A stretch of DNA of 64,000 nucleotides, from positions 62,001-126,000 of the forward strand of contig DATGXG010000045.1 of assembly GCA_035299085.1 (NCBI GenBank), read 5' to 3'. Each line of letters opens with the position of its first letter. Position 1 is the first letter of the stretch. Shown here piece by piece: positions 19,501-27,632 of this stretch. Below the pieces are notes generated by a model. That model ran no database searches. It worked only from the letters and a program-made list of their open reading frames with translations, and was not told the origin of the DNA. This stretch comes from Bacteroidales bacterium. GTDB lineage: Bacteria > Bacteroidota > Bacteroidia > Bacteroidales > UBA10428. The translations under genes and the position numbers were made by a program.

Positions 19501-19836
19501 AATACCCAAAGCCGTAACCACAACCTCTGACATCTGGGTAACGCCCGAGGAAAGCGCGACGTCTATAACCGTCTGGCCGGCTATTTCAACTTCTTTGGAC
19601 TCGTAACCGATAAACGAAAACACAAGCGTTCCGTTTGACGGTGCAGATACCTGGTATGTTCCGTTTGCATCGGTCACTGTACCACTGTTGGTTCCCTTGA
19701 TTTTTACGTACACACCAGGTAATGGCGAACCATCCTCAGCAGCGGTTACAGTGCCCCTGATTTGTACATCCTGCGCATGAATAGCAGATATCCCGCATAT
19801 GCACACGCATACGAAAAAAGTAAAAATTTTTCTCAT
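16555..19836 (-). CDS. SusC/RagA TonB-linked outer-membrane transporter
   Basis: A 1093-residue SusC counted from the ATG at 19836, which begins a signal peptide (MRKIFTFF to the Ala-Gln cleavage region). The frame extends 21 codons upstream to 19899 without signal-peptide character. The order is carboxypeptidase-like module (DVQIRGTVTAAEDG), plug with VIRGAKSLTGNN and ISVLKGAAASALYGARA, and a barrel ending in FGVGINVQF. It is a paralogue of the SusC at 11632. No glycoside hydrolase, peptidase or sigma/anti-sigma pair is adjacent, so no substrate can be proposed. Confidence 0.95.
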   Translation of the reverse strand: MRKIFTFFVCVCICGISAIHAQDVQIRGTVTAAEDGSPLPGVYVKIKGTNSGTVTDANGTYQVSAPSNGTLVFSFIGYESKEVEIAGQTVIDVALSSGVTQMSEVVVTALGITREKKSLGYATQEVSGDAVNTIKTDNFINSLSGKIAGVNVKTNNNMGGSTNIVIRGAKSLTGNNQALFVVDGVPVDNANTNNAGQLEGRSGYDYGNTASDINPNDIESISVLKGAAASALYGARAANGVVMITTKKGAKQAAKGFGVNLNSNVTFSKIDKSTLPDYQNQYGGGYGPFYSDGEHPGLEIYDSDGDGVDDLNVPFYEDASYGEKFDPSLQVFQWDAFVPESPNYLKKTPWVPSKHGPDEFFETGVTWTNTLEITGGAEKSAFRLSYTNYDQKAIMPNGYLRKNNLTFNGSHDVLKNLTVSASANYTNTKGKGRNSTGYSDNIMTSFRQWYQVNTDIKLLEDLYHKTGRNISWNRTYSDDPYPLYWDSPYWVRYKNYETDERNRLLGYVQTDWKALPWLSFMGRAAVDTYNELQEERKAIGSVAGELGVGRPDVTSGYSRLSRTHLGLNLDLLANFRKDITEKLNLNGMVGVNFNKRTTDQVFESTNGGLSVSDVYSLGNSLDPMLPPEESNAIIALNGYYASVSLGFANTLFLDGTYRIDQSSTLPKENWTYTYPSVTLSFLFSEILKANWLQLGKVRLNYAEVGSDAPYASINDIYTQITPFNRNSMVSVSSIKNNPNLKPERTKSIEGGLELSMFQSRVGLDLALYKQNTVDQILPITLSRATGRSFKYVNAGEIENKGIEVQLNLVPVKVNDFSWTLSLMWSRNKNQVKDLAPGIENLELGSLQGGVSINARKGEPYGAIQGTDFQYVNGQRLVRASGYYRRTTSSDIVIGNINPDWNGGISNALAFRGLKLSFLIDIQKGGDIFSLDQWYGQATGIYKESVRKNDLGNPIRNHVYTVYGDPTTPMLENPGGIIFPGVFEDGTPNNVRVEGADYRAFGYVYWPNSAYIYDASYVKLREVVLTYALPPRILGKSFISGASINFIGSNLWIIHKNLPYSDPEAGQSSGNLQGWQSGALPSTRNFGVGINVQF

Positions 19837-19978
19837 ACATTCAATATTAGGTTTACAATCTGCCTCAACTGATTTTCCGTTAACCACCAAACATTGCATG
19901 TAACTTATGTCCCACTGTGGTCCTGTCGGCTTATTACCATAAACAAACCTTTATATGAATGGTTGAATATGAAGACCT

Positions 19979-19986
19979 TATTTTTG
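19979..19986 (+). promoter_or_regulatory. -7 box before the spermidine-synthase-like gene
   Basis: TATTTTTG matches TAnnTTTG exactly, 58 bp before the ATG at 20045, in the gap divergent from the second SusC. Confidence 0.45.
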
Positions 19987-20044
19987 CTTCAGGGCATGGG
20001 CTTTCTTTTTTTCTTTTGTTACCTTTAGCACTTTTTCTGACAGA

Positions 20045-22507
20045 ATGCGTCCGCGTAGGATTCCATTTTCATACTATTTTATAACAGGGATAATCGGTGT
20101 TACGGCGTCGATTGTTTTCCCTGTCATGATCAGGCAACTTACACTTGTCTATGGTATTCACCTCCTTTCGTTTGTACTTATTTTAGCCGCATTATTTCTT
20201 TCCTTATCGGCTGGAGCATTTTTTTCCGGACGTATTGCCGACAGGATTAAATTCCCTGTTACTGTCTACCTTATTTTTTCAGCACTCTTAATTGTCTTTC
20301 TGCTGTTTCATTCTGCACTTTTTGAAGTTTTTAACGAAAAATTGACAGGTAATTCAACCGGTAAATTCGGCCTGGTTATCCTGCGATTTGTTGTCTCCTT
20401 TCTATACCTCTTCGTTCCTGCTTTTGTGATTGCCGGTATGTTGCCCCTTGTAATCAGGATTTATATCAGAAACCTGGGTGAAACAGGGTTGTTTGTGAGT
20501 TCAGCGCTGATGTCTGTTTCATTCGGTGCCTTAATTGTACTTTCTTCTGCCATACCACTCATATCAAGGTTTGGCATAGTCAAAATGAATTACCTGGCAA
20601 TCATTGTTTTCACCATTTCAACCGGTATCTCTATTTTGATGTTAAGGCATGCAAAAAAGAAAACAGTATCAAAAGGCAATGAGTCATCTGCCATTCAGCA
20701 GCAAAGGCCTCTGCGGTTTCGTAAAAAGAAAGTGATTCTTGAAACCGGGGCAAAATTAACACGGGCCCTTCTTTACGGTTCAGTATTTCAAACCTTCGCT
20801 TTCACTTCGATGATCATTCTTTCGTTCCGTATATTGATCCGTCATAATGAAATCAGTCTGCCGGTTTTTTATATTGTCAATATTATCATTGTTTTGCTCG
20901 GATTAATAGCAGGTAGCCTGTTTTACAAGAAAACTGCAGAGAAAACCGTTAATAAGTTTCTTTCCCTGGCCACCCTGCAGATATTTTCGGGCTTTGCTTC
21001 ACTGATTTCTTTTGCCGTTCTTCACATTTTTTTATTGAAAACATTACAGGACCTTGTTCCTGACAACCTTCTTTCACTTGTTCTTAAGCAGGTACTATTT
21101 TCAGGAATTTTATTATTCATTCCATCCCTGCTTTACGGAATATCATTTCCTGTAGCCGGGCGCCTTTATCCTAAGCGCTTCCGCCTTATAGCAACTAACA
21201 CAGGCAAGCTGGCAGGTTTGATCTTCCTGAGCATTATTGCCTCGCTATTTCTCACTCCGTATATTATTATTCCGGTTGCCGGAATTGAATTATCCTTTAT
21301 TCTTCTTTCCCTGATTCTTCTGCTATCAGGTGTTTTCCTTATATTTCGCGATTCAAGGCTTATAAGGGGATTCCGGTTCGGCTACGGTTTTTTCGTAACG
21401 ATTCTTTTCATTTTAATTGCTGCCTTTCTTTACATTTCCGATTTCAGGAAAATTACAGAAACAACGGATCTGAATGAAGAAGGAAGCACCGTTTCGGTGA
21501 ATGTCATTTCAGAAAAGGAAGGTAAAATGCTTTATCTGAATAATAATTATTATGTAGGAAGCGATCCTGATGGAAAAAAGGAGCAGATTCTTTCCGCCGT
21601 AATTCCGCTTGCCATCCAACCAGGAATAAAAACTGCCCTGATTATGGGTTTTGGAACAGGGATAACACCAAATGTATTGGATCAACAAGGCCTGACAACT
21701 ATTCATATTACGGAAGTGTTTCCTGAAATTATCAGGGCTTCATCCGATGTTTTTTCCAATGAGAATAACGACGTACTCAGCAGCCCTGAAGTGGAAACCG
21801 ACATAGAAGATGTAAGAAGTTACCTCAACCGGACTGACATGAAATTTGACCTGATTACTTCAGGCTCTCAGCAATTATTTCAGTTCCCGAACCGATTTAC
21901 ACGTGAATTTTATCAACTCGCTTTTAAAAAGCTGAGTGACAAAGGAATTTTGTGCCAGATCATTCCCTTTCATGATTTAGCATCCTGTGATTTTCTCTTA
22001 ACCCTGAGAACTGCGAATTCAGTTTTCAGTTCTGTAAGTGTGTGGTATGTATCGCCCGACAGGTTGCTGATGGTTTCCTGCAAAGATCAGGCTGTAATTG
22101 ATTTTTGCGGGCTTACGACACTTATGGCAAAACTCAGCAGAAACGGAACATTAATGCAAGCAGGTATTATAAATGCTGAAGAGCTGGCTGGCCGCTATTT
22201 AATAAATGAGAAAAGTATACCGATTCAGAAAACACCTGTAAAAACAGATGATAATCCCTTCCTGCAGGTCGAAACATTCAAAAAAGACACCGCTGATATT
22301 AAGGTTTTCTTCACTGAAATTCCTGATTTCAGCAAATTGCTTGTGTTCGGTTCAGGATGTATGGCGGATTCCCCGGCAATACTCACCAAAATCAAATCAG
22401 TTAACCGATCACTGCTTGAGCAGGCCGGTGAATCTTCTTTATGGAAGAAGAAACATGTTGTTGATTTTTTTGAATCGAATGCTGCACTAATTCAGCGATA
22501 TCTCTGA
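20045..22507 (+). CDS. membrane protein fused to spermidine-synthase-like domain
   Basis: An 820-residue protein. Residues 1 to about 470 are hydrophobic, with around a dozen membrane segments arranged like a major-facilitator or spermine-synthase-associated membrane domain. Residues about 490-690 form a Rossmann methyltransferase-like fold similar to spermidine synthase: ALIMGFGTGITPN is the glycine loop, followed by an ITEVFPEI acidic strand and DVRSYL. Family fusions like this are widespread but uncharacterised. The usual aminopropyltransferase catalytic aspartates are not clear to me, so polyamine synthesis should not be assumed. Its last 107 bp overlap the convergent Hdr-like gene. Confidence 0.75.
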   Translation: MRPRRIPFSYYFITGIIGVTASIVFPVMIRQLTLVYGIHLLSFVLILAALFLSLSAGAFFSGRIADRIKFPVTVYLIFSALLIVFLLFHSALFEVFNEKLTGNSTGKFGLVILRFVVSFLYLFVPAFVIAGMLPLVIRIYIRNLGETGLFVSSALMSVSFGALIVLSSAIPLISRFGIVKMNYLAIIVFTISTGISILMLRHAKKKTVSKGNESSAIQQQRPLRFRKKKVILETGAKLTRALLYGSVFQTFAFTSMIILSFRILIRHNEISLPVFYIVNIIIVLLGLIAGSLFYKKTAEKTVNKFLSLATLQIFSGFASLISFAVLHIFLLKTLQDLVPDNLLSLVLKQVLFSGILLFIPSLLYGISFPVAGRLYPKRFRLIATNTGKLAGLIFLSIIASLFLTPYIIIPVAGIELSFILLSLILLLSGVFLIFRDSRLIRGFRFGYGFFVTILFILIAAFLYISDFRKITETTDLNEEGSTVSVNVISEKEGKMLYLNNNYYVGSDPDGKKEQILSAVIPLAIQPGIKTALIMGFGTGITPNVLDQQGLTTIHITEVFPEIIRASSDVFSNENNDVLSSPEVETDIEDVRSYLNRTDMKFDLITSGSQQLFQFPNRFTREFYQLAFKKLSDKGILCQIIPFHDLASCDFLLTLRTANSVFSSVSVWYVSPDRLLMVSCKDQAVIDFCGLTTLMAKLSRNGTLMQAGIINAEELAGRYLINEKSIPIQKTPVKTDDNPFLQVETFKKDTADIKVFFTEIPDFSKLLVFGSGCMADSPAILTKIKSVNRSLLEQAGESSLWKKKHVVDFFESNAALIQRYL

Positions 22508-24233
22508 CAGGAGCTTCCGAAACTTTTTCAAAGGCTTTCCTGCACATCGGGCATGATGTTACAAGGTAAGAGGCCTCCGATACCTTCATTTTTTCACACG
22601 CATCCACGGCCACTTTTCGGCGAACCTCATTTGAAGCTGAGAAATTGGCAAGGCTGTTCCCGCAACAAAGCGTATTATCTTTTTCATATTCGGATGAACT
22701 TATCTTATACATTTTACCCAGCAATTTGCGGGGCTCATCATAAATGCGGATATCACGACTTAATTCACAGGGATCGTGATAAACAACTTTACCGGCATTG
22801 TGTACCAGGGATATTTTTTGTCTTTCAGCCAGGTCAAGCAAAAACTGGGTATGGTGCACAACTTTCAGGTTTAGGTCGTATTCCTGTGAGAAAATTTTAT
22901 AGCAAATCGGGCAGGAAGTTACCAGTGTTGAAGCGCCTGAATCTAAAATCATTTTACGATTTTTGGCGATCATAATTTCTGCCTGTTCACGGTGGCCTGC
23001 CAGCATCATGGGGCGTCCGCAGCATAATCCTCCTGATTCATCCATAAACCAGAAATTAACACCTGCCTGTTCCATAATCGCAGTCATTGCCTTTTTAATG
23101 GATGGCGTCTGGTGAGTCATGCATCCGGCAAAGTAAATAACATCCGCTTTCCGGGTATGCGGCATAGTCTGGCTGCCGAATGTGGGATCAGGTACCCGGC
23201 CATTCAGTTCATTGCGGGTAATCATCCGGATGTTGCTGATATCGATACCAACCGGACAAACACTTTCACATCTGCCACACATGAGGCAATTGAAGGTTTC
23301 CTGCGGCCTGATATTGTTGTAGCGGATTGCTTTCAGCTGATAGGCTGATTGTATATTCTGAATTCCTCCTGCAAACGATAGCTGGCACGTATCCAGGCAG
23401 ATGCCGCATCTTGAACAGGAATTGATTTCGATTTCAGTTACAGGGGTACGCCTGATTCCTTCAGTAAGTCCGAAATGCCGTGAGAATATCAAAACTACTT
23501 CGGTAGGGATATGCATGTACCGCGAAAACGGCAGGCATACAAAGAAAGCGCCCAGTGAAAGCGAATACGCCCACCAGGCGGGATAGTACAATTTGTCTGC
23601 GGGAAGAAAACTCAGCAGGTTACCGACAGTTCCGGTAAGGAAATCACCTCCGTGGAAAACAGCGCTTGTAAGGCTTTCAGCCAGCAATCGCAGGGGAAAT
23701 ATGCACCAGAGAGCTGTAAGGGCAATCCGGTCACCGGGCTGCAATTTGGTAGTGCGCTTCATTCCGTATGCCCTGGAATAGATGCGTTTTGCAAAAGCCA
23801 GGGTCACCCCGGCAAGTACCAGTAATAACAGTAAATCCATTACAAATGAGAAAACACTGTGTAAAGGAAAAACGCCGGGATTGGAATTGAAAAACTTGAA
23901 GAAAATGGGTACGTATGGTGGATTCATGGCTGATGGTTCATAAACACGGCTTTCAAGATTGCCTATGGCAATGAGTAAAAACCAGCCAAATGCCAGGCTC
24001 ATGTGCATGAAACCCAGCAACCTGTTTTTTTTGAAAATCTTGCGGTGCAGAAGGCTTTCCCATACTATTTCAGCAAGAGCAGGGAAAATTTTAAGACTGA
24101 AAAAGCCGCCAATGACTTTTGACTTCGCCTGTTTCTCAAGCCTGATAAACCAAAGGCTGTACTTCACTGCAAGGTATCCGAGCAGGAATATAAGTCCGAT
24201 GGTAAACGGAAGAACAAATGCATCAAATTTCAT
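22401..24233 (-). CDS. membrane-bound HdrD/DsrMK-like iron-sulfur reductase
   Basis: About 610 residues from the ATG at 24233 (the open frame reaches a TTG at 24257; numbering here follows that frame). Residues 1-260 have five or six membrane segments like the NarI/DsrM cytochrome b subunit, with candidate haem ligands His84, His133 and His202. Two ferredoxin clusters follow (CSRCGICLDTC at 281-291, CLMCGRCESVCP at 324-335). Then come two CCG domains with Cys pairs 412-413 and 531-532 and matching SCPIC and SCPMC, as in HdrD/GlpC that bind a special [4Fe-4S] cluster. It probably passes electrons between quinone and a soluble Hdr-like complex. It is the last gene of the operon. Confidence 0.85.
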   Translation of the reverse strand: MKFDAFVLPFTIGLIFLLGYLAVKYSLWFIRLEKQAKSKVIGGFFSLKIFPALAEIVWESLLHRKIFKKNRLLGFMHMSLAFGWFLLIAIGNLESRVYEPSAMNPPYVPIFFKFFNSNPGVFPLHSVFSFVMDLLLLLVLAGVTLAFAKRIYSRAYGMKRTTKLQPGDRIALTALWCIFPLRLLAESLTSAVFHGGDFLTGTVGNLLSFLPADKLYYPAWWAYSLSLGAFFVCLPFSRYMHIPTEVVLIFSRHFGLTEGIRRTPVTEIEINSCSRCGICLDTCQLSFAGGIQNIQSAYQLKAIRYNNIRPQETFNCLMCGRCESVCPVGIDISNIRMITRNELNGRVPDPTFGSQTMPHTRKADVIYFAGCMTHQTPSIKKAMTAIMEQAGVNFWFMDESGGLCCGRPMMLAGHREQAEIMIAKNRKMILDSGASTLVTSCPICYKIFSQEYDLNLKVVHHTQFLLDLAERQKISLVHNAGKVVYHDPCELSRDIRIYDEPRKLLGKMYKISSSEYEKDNTLCCGNSLANFSASNEVRRKVAVDACEKMKVSEASYLVTSCPMCRKAFEKVSEAPVRDIAELVQHSIQKNQQHVSSSIKKIHRPAQAVIG

Positions 24234-24567
24234 GGTTCTGTATTTTACTTGCAGCAAGCTGCATATGGTATATTACATTCCTGGTGTTTACTCCGCGGGG
24301 ACATGCATTAATGCATTTCCCGCAAAACCGGCAACGGAAAACCGATTTTAGTATTTCTTCCTCAATACCCCTGCGGGCGAGAAGAATCAGCTTCCTAAGG
24401 CTGTAATCAGTTGAAACAGCTGCCGTACATGACGAAGAGCATGTGCCGCAACTCATGCACCAGTCCACTGAAGGTTCTCCTTTCCTTACTGCATTGAGGA
24501 TCCTCCGGTTACCGCCGTCATAATCAATCTGCCTGTCGGTTTGTATTGTATATCCGAAATTGATCAT
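24223..24567 (-). CDS. HdrC-like 4Fe-4S protein
   Basis: A 114-residue protein with two four-cysteine clusters, CMSCGTCSSSC and CRFCGKCINACP, each ending in the usual fourth cysteine. That and the length match HdrC, the electron-relay subunit of heterodisulfide reductases. It overlaps the HdrA-like gene upstream by 4 nt and the membrane HdrD-like gene downstream by 11 nt, so the three are likely made together. It probably carries electrons between the flavoprotein and the CCG subunit. Confidence 0.85.
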   Translation of the reverse strand: MINFGYTIQTDRQIDYDGGNRRILNAVRKGEPSVDWCMSCGTCSSSCTAAVSTDYSLRKLILLARRGIEEEILKSVFRCRFCGKCINACPRGVNTRNVIYHMQLAASKIQNHEI

Positions 24568-25622
24568 AGTTCGATTACAAATTCTTTTTCTTCCTTGTGT
24601 TTTTCAATGCTCACCAGGTATTCTGCAATTTCAAGTGAAGCAGCTCTTGCTTCGGTAAGCGTCTCATCAATGCTTTTCGGGCCATTTATCCCTCCGGCAC
24701 AGTAAAGGCCGGGAATGGATGACCTGAATGGGGATGTATAGCTGTCTTCCTGGAGGATAAAACCATCCGCATCCCTTTTCAGACTCAGCATGTCAATAAT
24801 GTTTCCGGCCTTCCGCTGCGGCTGTATGCCAGTCATAAGGACAAGCATATCAAGATGCATTTTCAGAGGCCTGGCAAGGAGCGTATCTTCTATCCTGATT
24901 TGCAACGATCCGTCAGGATTTTCAAATGCCTCGGATAACCGTGCCCTGATGAACTGTATGCCATATTTAAACTGGGCTTCCTTGTATAATTCTTCAAAAT
25001 GGCGGCCGAACATACGAAGATCCATGTAAAACAGGAATACTTCCGCGTTTGGAAGCATCTCTTTTACCTCAATCGCTTGTTTAACAGCTGTTATGCAACA
25101 CACTTTTGAACAATGAAGGTTGCCCGCTTTCTCATCGCGTGATCCGACACAGTGAACAAATCCAATCCTGGCGGGCGTATTGCCTTTTGCATTGACAACC
25201 GGTTTACCCGACCGGAATTGCTGCTCCAGGTCAACCGATGTAATTACATTTTCGTAAATACCATAGCCGTATTCTTCTTTTCTTTCGGCTTCAAAAATGT
25301 CGAAACCGGTTGTAAGCAGCATCGCATTTGCAGTGATCATGCGATTGTTGTTGATTTTTACCGCAAACCCGTCATCATTTTTTTCAATTTCGGTTACTCT
25401 TGCATTACAGATGACACTGATTCCCTCGCCCATCTGTTTTGTAAGGCTTTTAAGCAGTTCATCCGAAGAATGCCTTGCAGGAAATAACGCATGCCACTGA
25501 TTCAACCTTCCGCCCAGTTTATCAGCTGATTCGATAATGGTAACTGCAAATCCCTGCTGATTCAACCTGGATGCAGCTTCCATCCCTGCCACTCCCCCGC
25601 CGATGATTGCTATGCTTTTCAC
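24564..25622 (-). CDS. HdrA-like FAD oxidoreductase
   Basis: A 352-residue flavoprotein starting at a GTG. The FAD-binding loop IGGGVAGMEAA is at about residues 6-16. HCSKVCCITAVKQA is the cysteine-rich signature of HdrA, and a second FAD contact region (LYCAGGINGPKSIDETLTEA) lies near the C-terminus. It is shorter than methanogen HdrA and lacks that protein's extra ferredoxin clusters, resembling the QmoA/HdrA core. It sits between the HdrB-like gene (91 bp away, across a repeat) and the HdrC-like gene (4-nt overlap). The electron donor is unknown. Confidence 0.82.
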   Translation of the reverse strand: MKSIAIIGGGVAGMEAASRLNQQGFAVTIIESADKLGGRLNQWHALFPARHSSDELLKSLTKQMGEGISVICNARVTEIEKNDDGFAVKINNNRMITANAMLLTTGFDIFEAERKEEYGYGIYENVITSVDLEQQFRSGKPVVNAKGNTPARIGFVHCVGSRDEKAGNLHCSKVCCITAVKQAIEVKEMLPNAEVFLFYMDLRMFGRHFEELYKEAQFKYGIQFIRARLSEAFENPDGSLQIRIEDTLLARPLKMHLDMLVLMTGIQPQRKAGNIIDMLSLKRDADGFILQEDSYTSPFRSSIPGLYCAGGINGPKSIDETLTEARAASLEIAEYLVSIEKHKEEKEFVIEL

Positions 25623-25641
25623 GCTTTTGTTGTTTTTTCTA

Positions 25642-25721
25642 ATCTTCGATATTCTTAAATCAGTGCTCCTTGTTCGGTGTTGGTTTCATGAGACCTATGG
25701 GACCTAGGGGACCTATGGGAC
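25642..25721. repeat. interspersed repeat copy plus 10-bp tandem repeat
   Basis: Positions 25642-25683 hold a copy of a roughly 39-bp word-like repeat found again at 27794-27832 (opposite strand) and 28755-28795. Positions 25692-25721 are three 10-bp units GACCTATGGG / GACCTAGGGG / GACCTATGGG. The last unit contains the TAG stop and overlaps the final codons of the HdrB-like gene. Confidence 0.85.
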
Positions 25722-26825
25722 TACCAGAGCCGGTGACGGCATCGTGAGTCCTTCCATATCAATCTTGAGGTAATTCGGTTTAGCCGGGCGTCCTAACAAT
25801 TCTCCGTTTTTCCCGAGATATTTCTTATCCGGATCAAATGGAATTCCCATTTTCACAAGTAGCGGTTCCGAAGAGACCTGGTGTGTTTGGAGACCAATCT
25901 CCCAGGGATCATATCCAAGAACCAAACCTGCAAGTTCTTCATAAGTCAGAACCGGAATACCATGCCCGTTTTCGCCGTATGTTTTGCCCTGCATCTCACT
26001 TACCACATACTGCCACCGATCCATGAAATAAGGACATCCGGGGCAGTTGGTAATGATCAGGTCGGGCTGATAGGGCTCCATGGAATCAAATTTCTTTTTG
26101 CTGCATGAAAGCGAATAACCCCGGTTAGCCCTTACTACATATTGCCTGAAACCAAAACCACAGCAGTGCCTGCGCTCGGGATAATCAACAATCTCGCCTC
26201 CCAGTGCTTCCACCAGTCCGGCAAGTACATACGGGTATTCAGCTCCGCCCACGCCTTTATGAGGAAACATTTTTGAATAATGGCATCCTATATGTTCAAC
26301 CACTTTCAAGGGTCTGCCGGTAACCTGGTTAACCAGTCGGAATGGAGCTTTCTCAGCTATTTCATGCCTGAGCTTATACACTATGTCGCTGGCATGCGCA
26401 AGGTTTTTTGGAATAGAAAATTCTCTTCCCGTGGCCTTTCTAAGGTATTCACGGGTCTTCTCTTCAACTTCAGGAAAATGATGCCAGGTTTCGAGTATTT
26501 CAGTATACAGTCCAAAGGAGGTTATGCACGAAACAGCCAAATTCTCATACCCGGCTTCGGTCATGAGAGCAAATTGGCGTGCAACAACCGTCATTGTGGT
26601 ATTGAAAGGAACTACATCGCAGTGGTAACCGATACCGGTGCATGTGGTATGGCCGGGATTTTCATATACCGTCTTACCGAGCGATTCACGCATTATTCTA
26701 AGGAAAATCTGCTCGGCGCCGGGAAAAAAATTCTGCCTTACACAACTGCGAACATAAAAGAATTTGTCCGTTGCAATTTCCTTCTGGTATTCCTGCCACA
26801 ATCTTCTTTTACCTTCGATCTTCAT
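25713..26825 (-). CDS. HdrB-like CCG-domain iron-sulfur protein
   Basis: A 370-residue protein of the HdrB kind. A first cysteine group lies near the N-terminus (TCTGIGYHC). The complete CCG motif follows, made of IGCHYSKMFPHKG, RRHCCGFGF and NCPGCPYF. HdrB carries the catalytic non-cubane [4Fe-4S] cluster that reduces disulfides in methanogens; in bacteria the substrate is usually unknown. It overlaps the HdrC-like gene upstream by 4 nt. The final residues Val-Val-Pro and the stop come from a tandem repeat, so the natural C-terminus has been altered. Confidence 0.85.
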   Translation of the reverse strand: MKIEGKRRLWQEYQKEIATDKFFYVRSCVRQNFFPGAEQIFLRIMRESLGKTVYENPGHTTCTGIGYHCDVVPFNTTMTVVARQFALMTEAGYENLAVSCITSFGLYTEILETWHHFPEVEEKTREYLRKATGREFSIPKNLAHASDIVYKLRHEIAEKAPFRLVNQVTGRPLKVVEHIGCHYSKMFPHKGVGGAEYPYVLAGLVEALGGEIVDYPERRHCCGFGFRQYVVRANRGYSLSCSKKKFDSMEPYQPDLIITNCPGCPYFMDRWQYVVSEMQGKTYGENGHGIPVLTYEELAGLVLGYDPWEIGLQTHQVSSEPLLVKMGIPFDPDKKYLGKNGELLGRPAKPNYLKIDMEGLTMPSPALVVP

Positions 26826-27538
26826 ATTGCCTGATCTTTTGTATGTATGCCGCTGTCGAGGTTATAAATCTGGTTAAGGTAGCCGCAATCCAGCTTCTCA
26901 TTAAATTCAAGCCCTAATTCTTCAGCTTTTTCAGCGGATTTCTTTTCAATAAAATTGAATAAATCAGAAGCGCCGGTAACATCAAAGATCTTTCTGAGTT
27001 CGGCAAGAGCTTCTGCGGGTACTTTCCTGAGAGGTCCCGGACCGTCACCCTTGTAGGTTGCACCAAATCGTTCAAACAGCTTATCCAGGTTATTATTCTG
27101 CCATTCCCATGTCGGGCCCTGTTCAGGATGGTCTGCCATCGACATTTCTTCGCGGTACAGGCAATACCCGTATTTCAGGATCCACTCACCCATGGTTCTT
27201 TTAAGAACCAGTTGCTGTCTCCCCTTTTCGGATTCAGTGAATAAACCGGTTTTTACGCTGAGAGCTCTTAATGCCATAATGAGCAGACCAGGAGCATTAT
27301 TTCGGGGGCAACGGGTTTTGCATGACATGCATTCACCGCAGTACCAGATTGTATTACCTGTAAGTAATTCCTCAATTTTGTTATTATCCCTGGTTTGGAC
27401 GGTTTCGGCTATAATCCGGGGGTCGTAATTATAAAACTCTGCTGCAGCACAAATTGCAGTGCATGTACCACAATTGAGGCATCCGGTAAGGCCTTCCACA
27501 AATCTAACGTCAGAACAGAGTTCTTTATAATAATCCAT
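26822..27538 (-). CDS. HdrC-like iron-sulfur protein, first gene of the Hdr-like operon
   Basis: A 238-residue protein with two cysteine clusters near the N-terminus, CLNCGTCTAIC and CGECMSCKTRCP, as in HdrC, followed by a longer helical C-terminal region (about 100-238) that I do not recognise. I took the ATG at 27538; upstream options are an ATG at 27553 and a TTG at 27559, but the -7 box at 27561-27568 would leave them with almost no leader. With the HdrB-like protein it probably forms a catalytic pair. The other HdrC-like gene of the operon is much shorter, so the two are not simple duplicates. Confidence 0.8.
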   Translation of the reverse strand: MDYYKELCSDVRFVEGLTGCLNCGTCTAICAAAEFYNYDPRIIAETVQTRDNNKIEELLTGNTIWYCGECMSCKTRCPRNNAPGLLIMALRALSVKTGLFTESEKGRQQLVLKRTMGEWILKYGYCLYREEMSMADHPEQGPTWEWQNNNLDKLFERFGATYKGDGPGPLRKVPAEALAELRKIFDVTGASDLFNFIEKKSAEKAEELGLEFNEKLDCGYLNQIYNLDSGIHTKDQAI

Positions 27539-27560
27539 AGTACAGATGCGCATCTTCAAA

Positions 27561-27568
27561 CAAATGTA
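27561..27568 (-). promoter_or_regulatory. -7 box of the Hdr-like operon
   Basis: The minus strand reads TACATTTG, an exact TAnnTTTG match, 23 bp before the ATG at 27538. Confidence 0.55.
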
Positions 27569-27632
27569 AAAACTAGGTAATCACAGACCATTAGCCGTTT
27601 TACCAAATCTGAATAGGCATTTGTACCTAAAA

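Noticed and set aside
20045-22507. Assignment as a functional spermidine synthase (speE)
   Set aside because: The fold is similar, but the catalytic residues of aminopropyltransferases are not clear, so I kept a neutral name.
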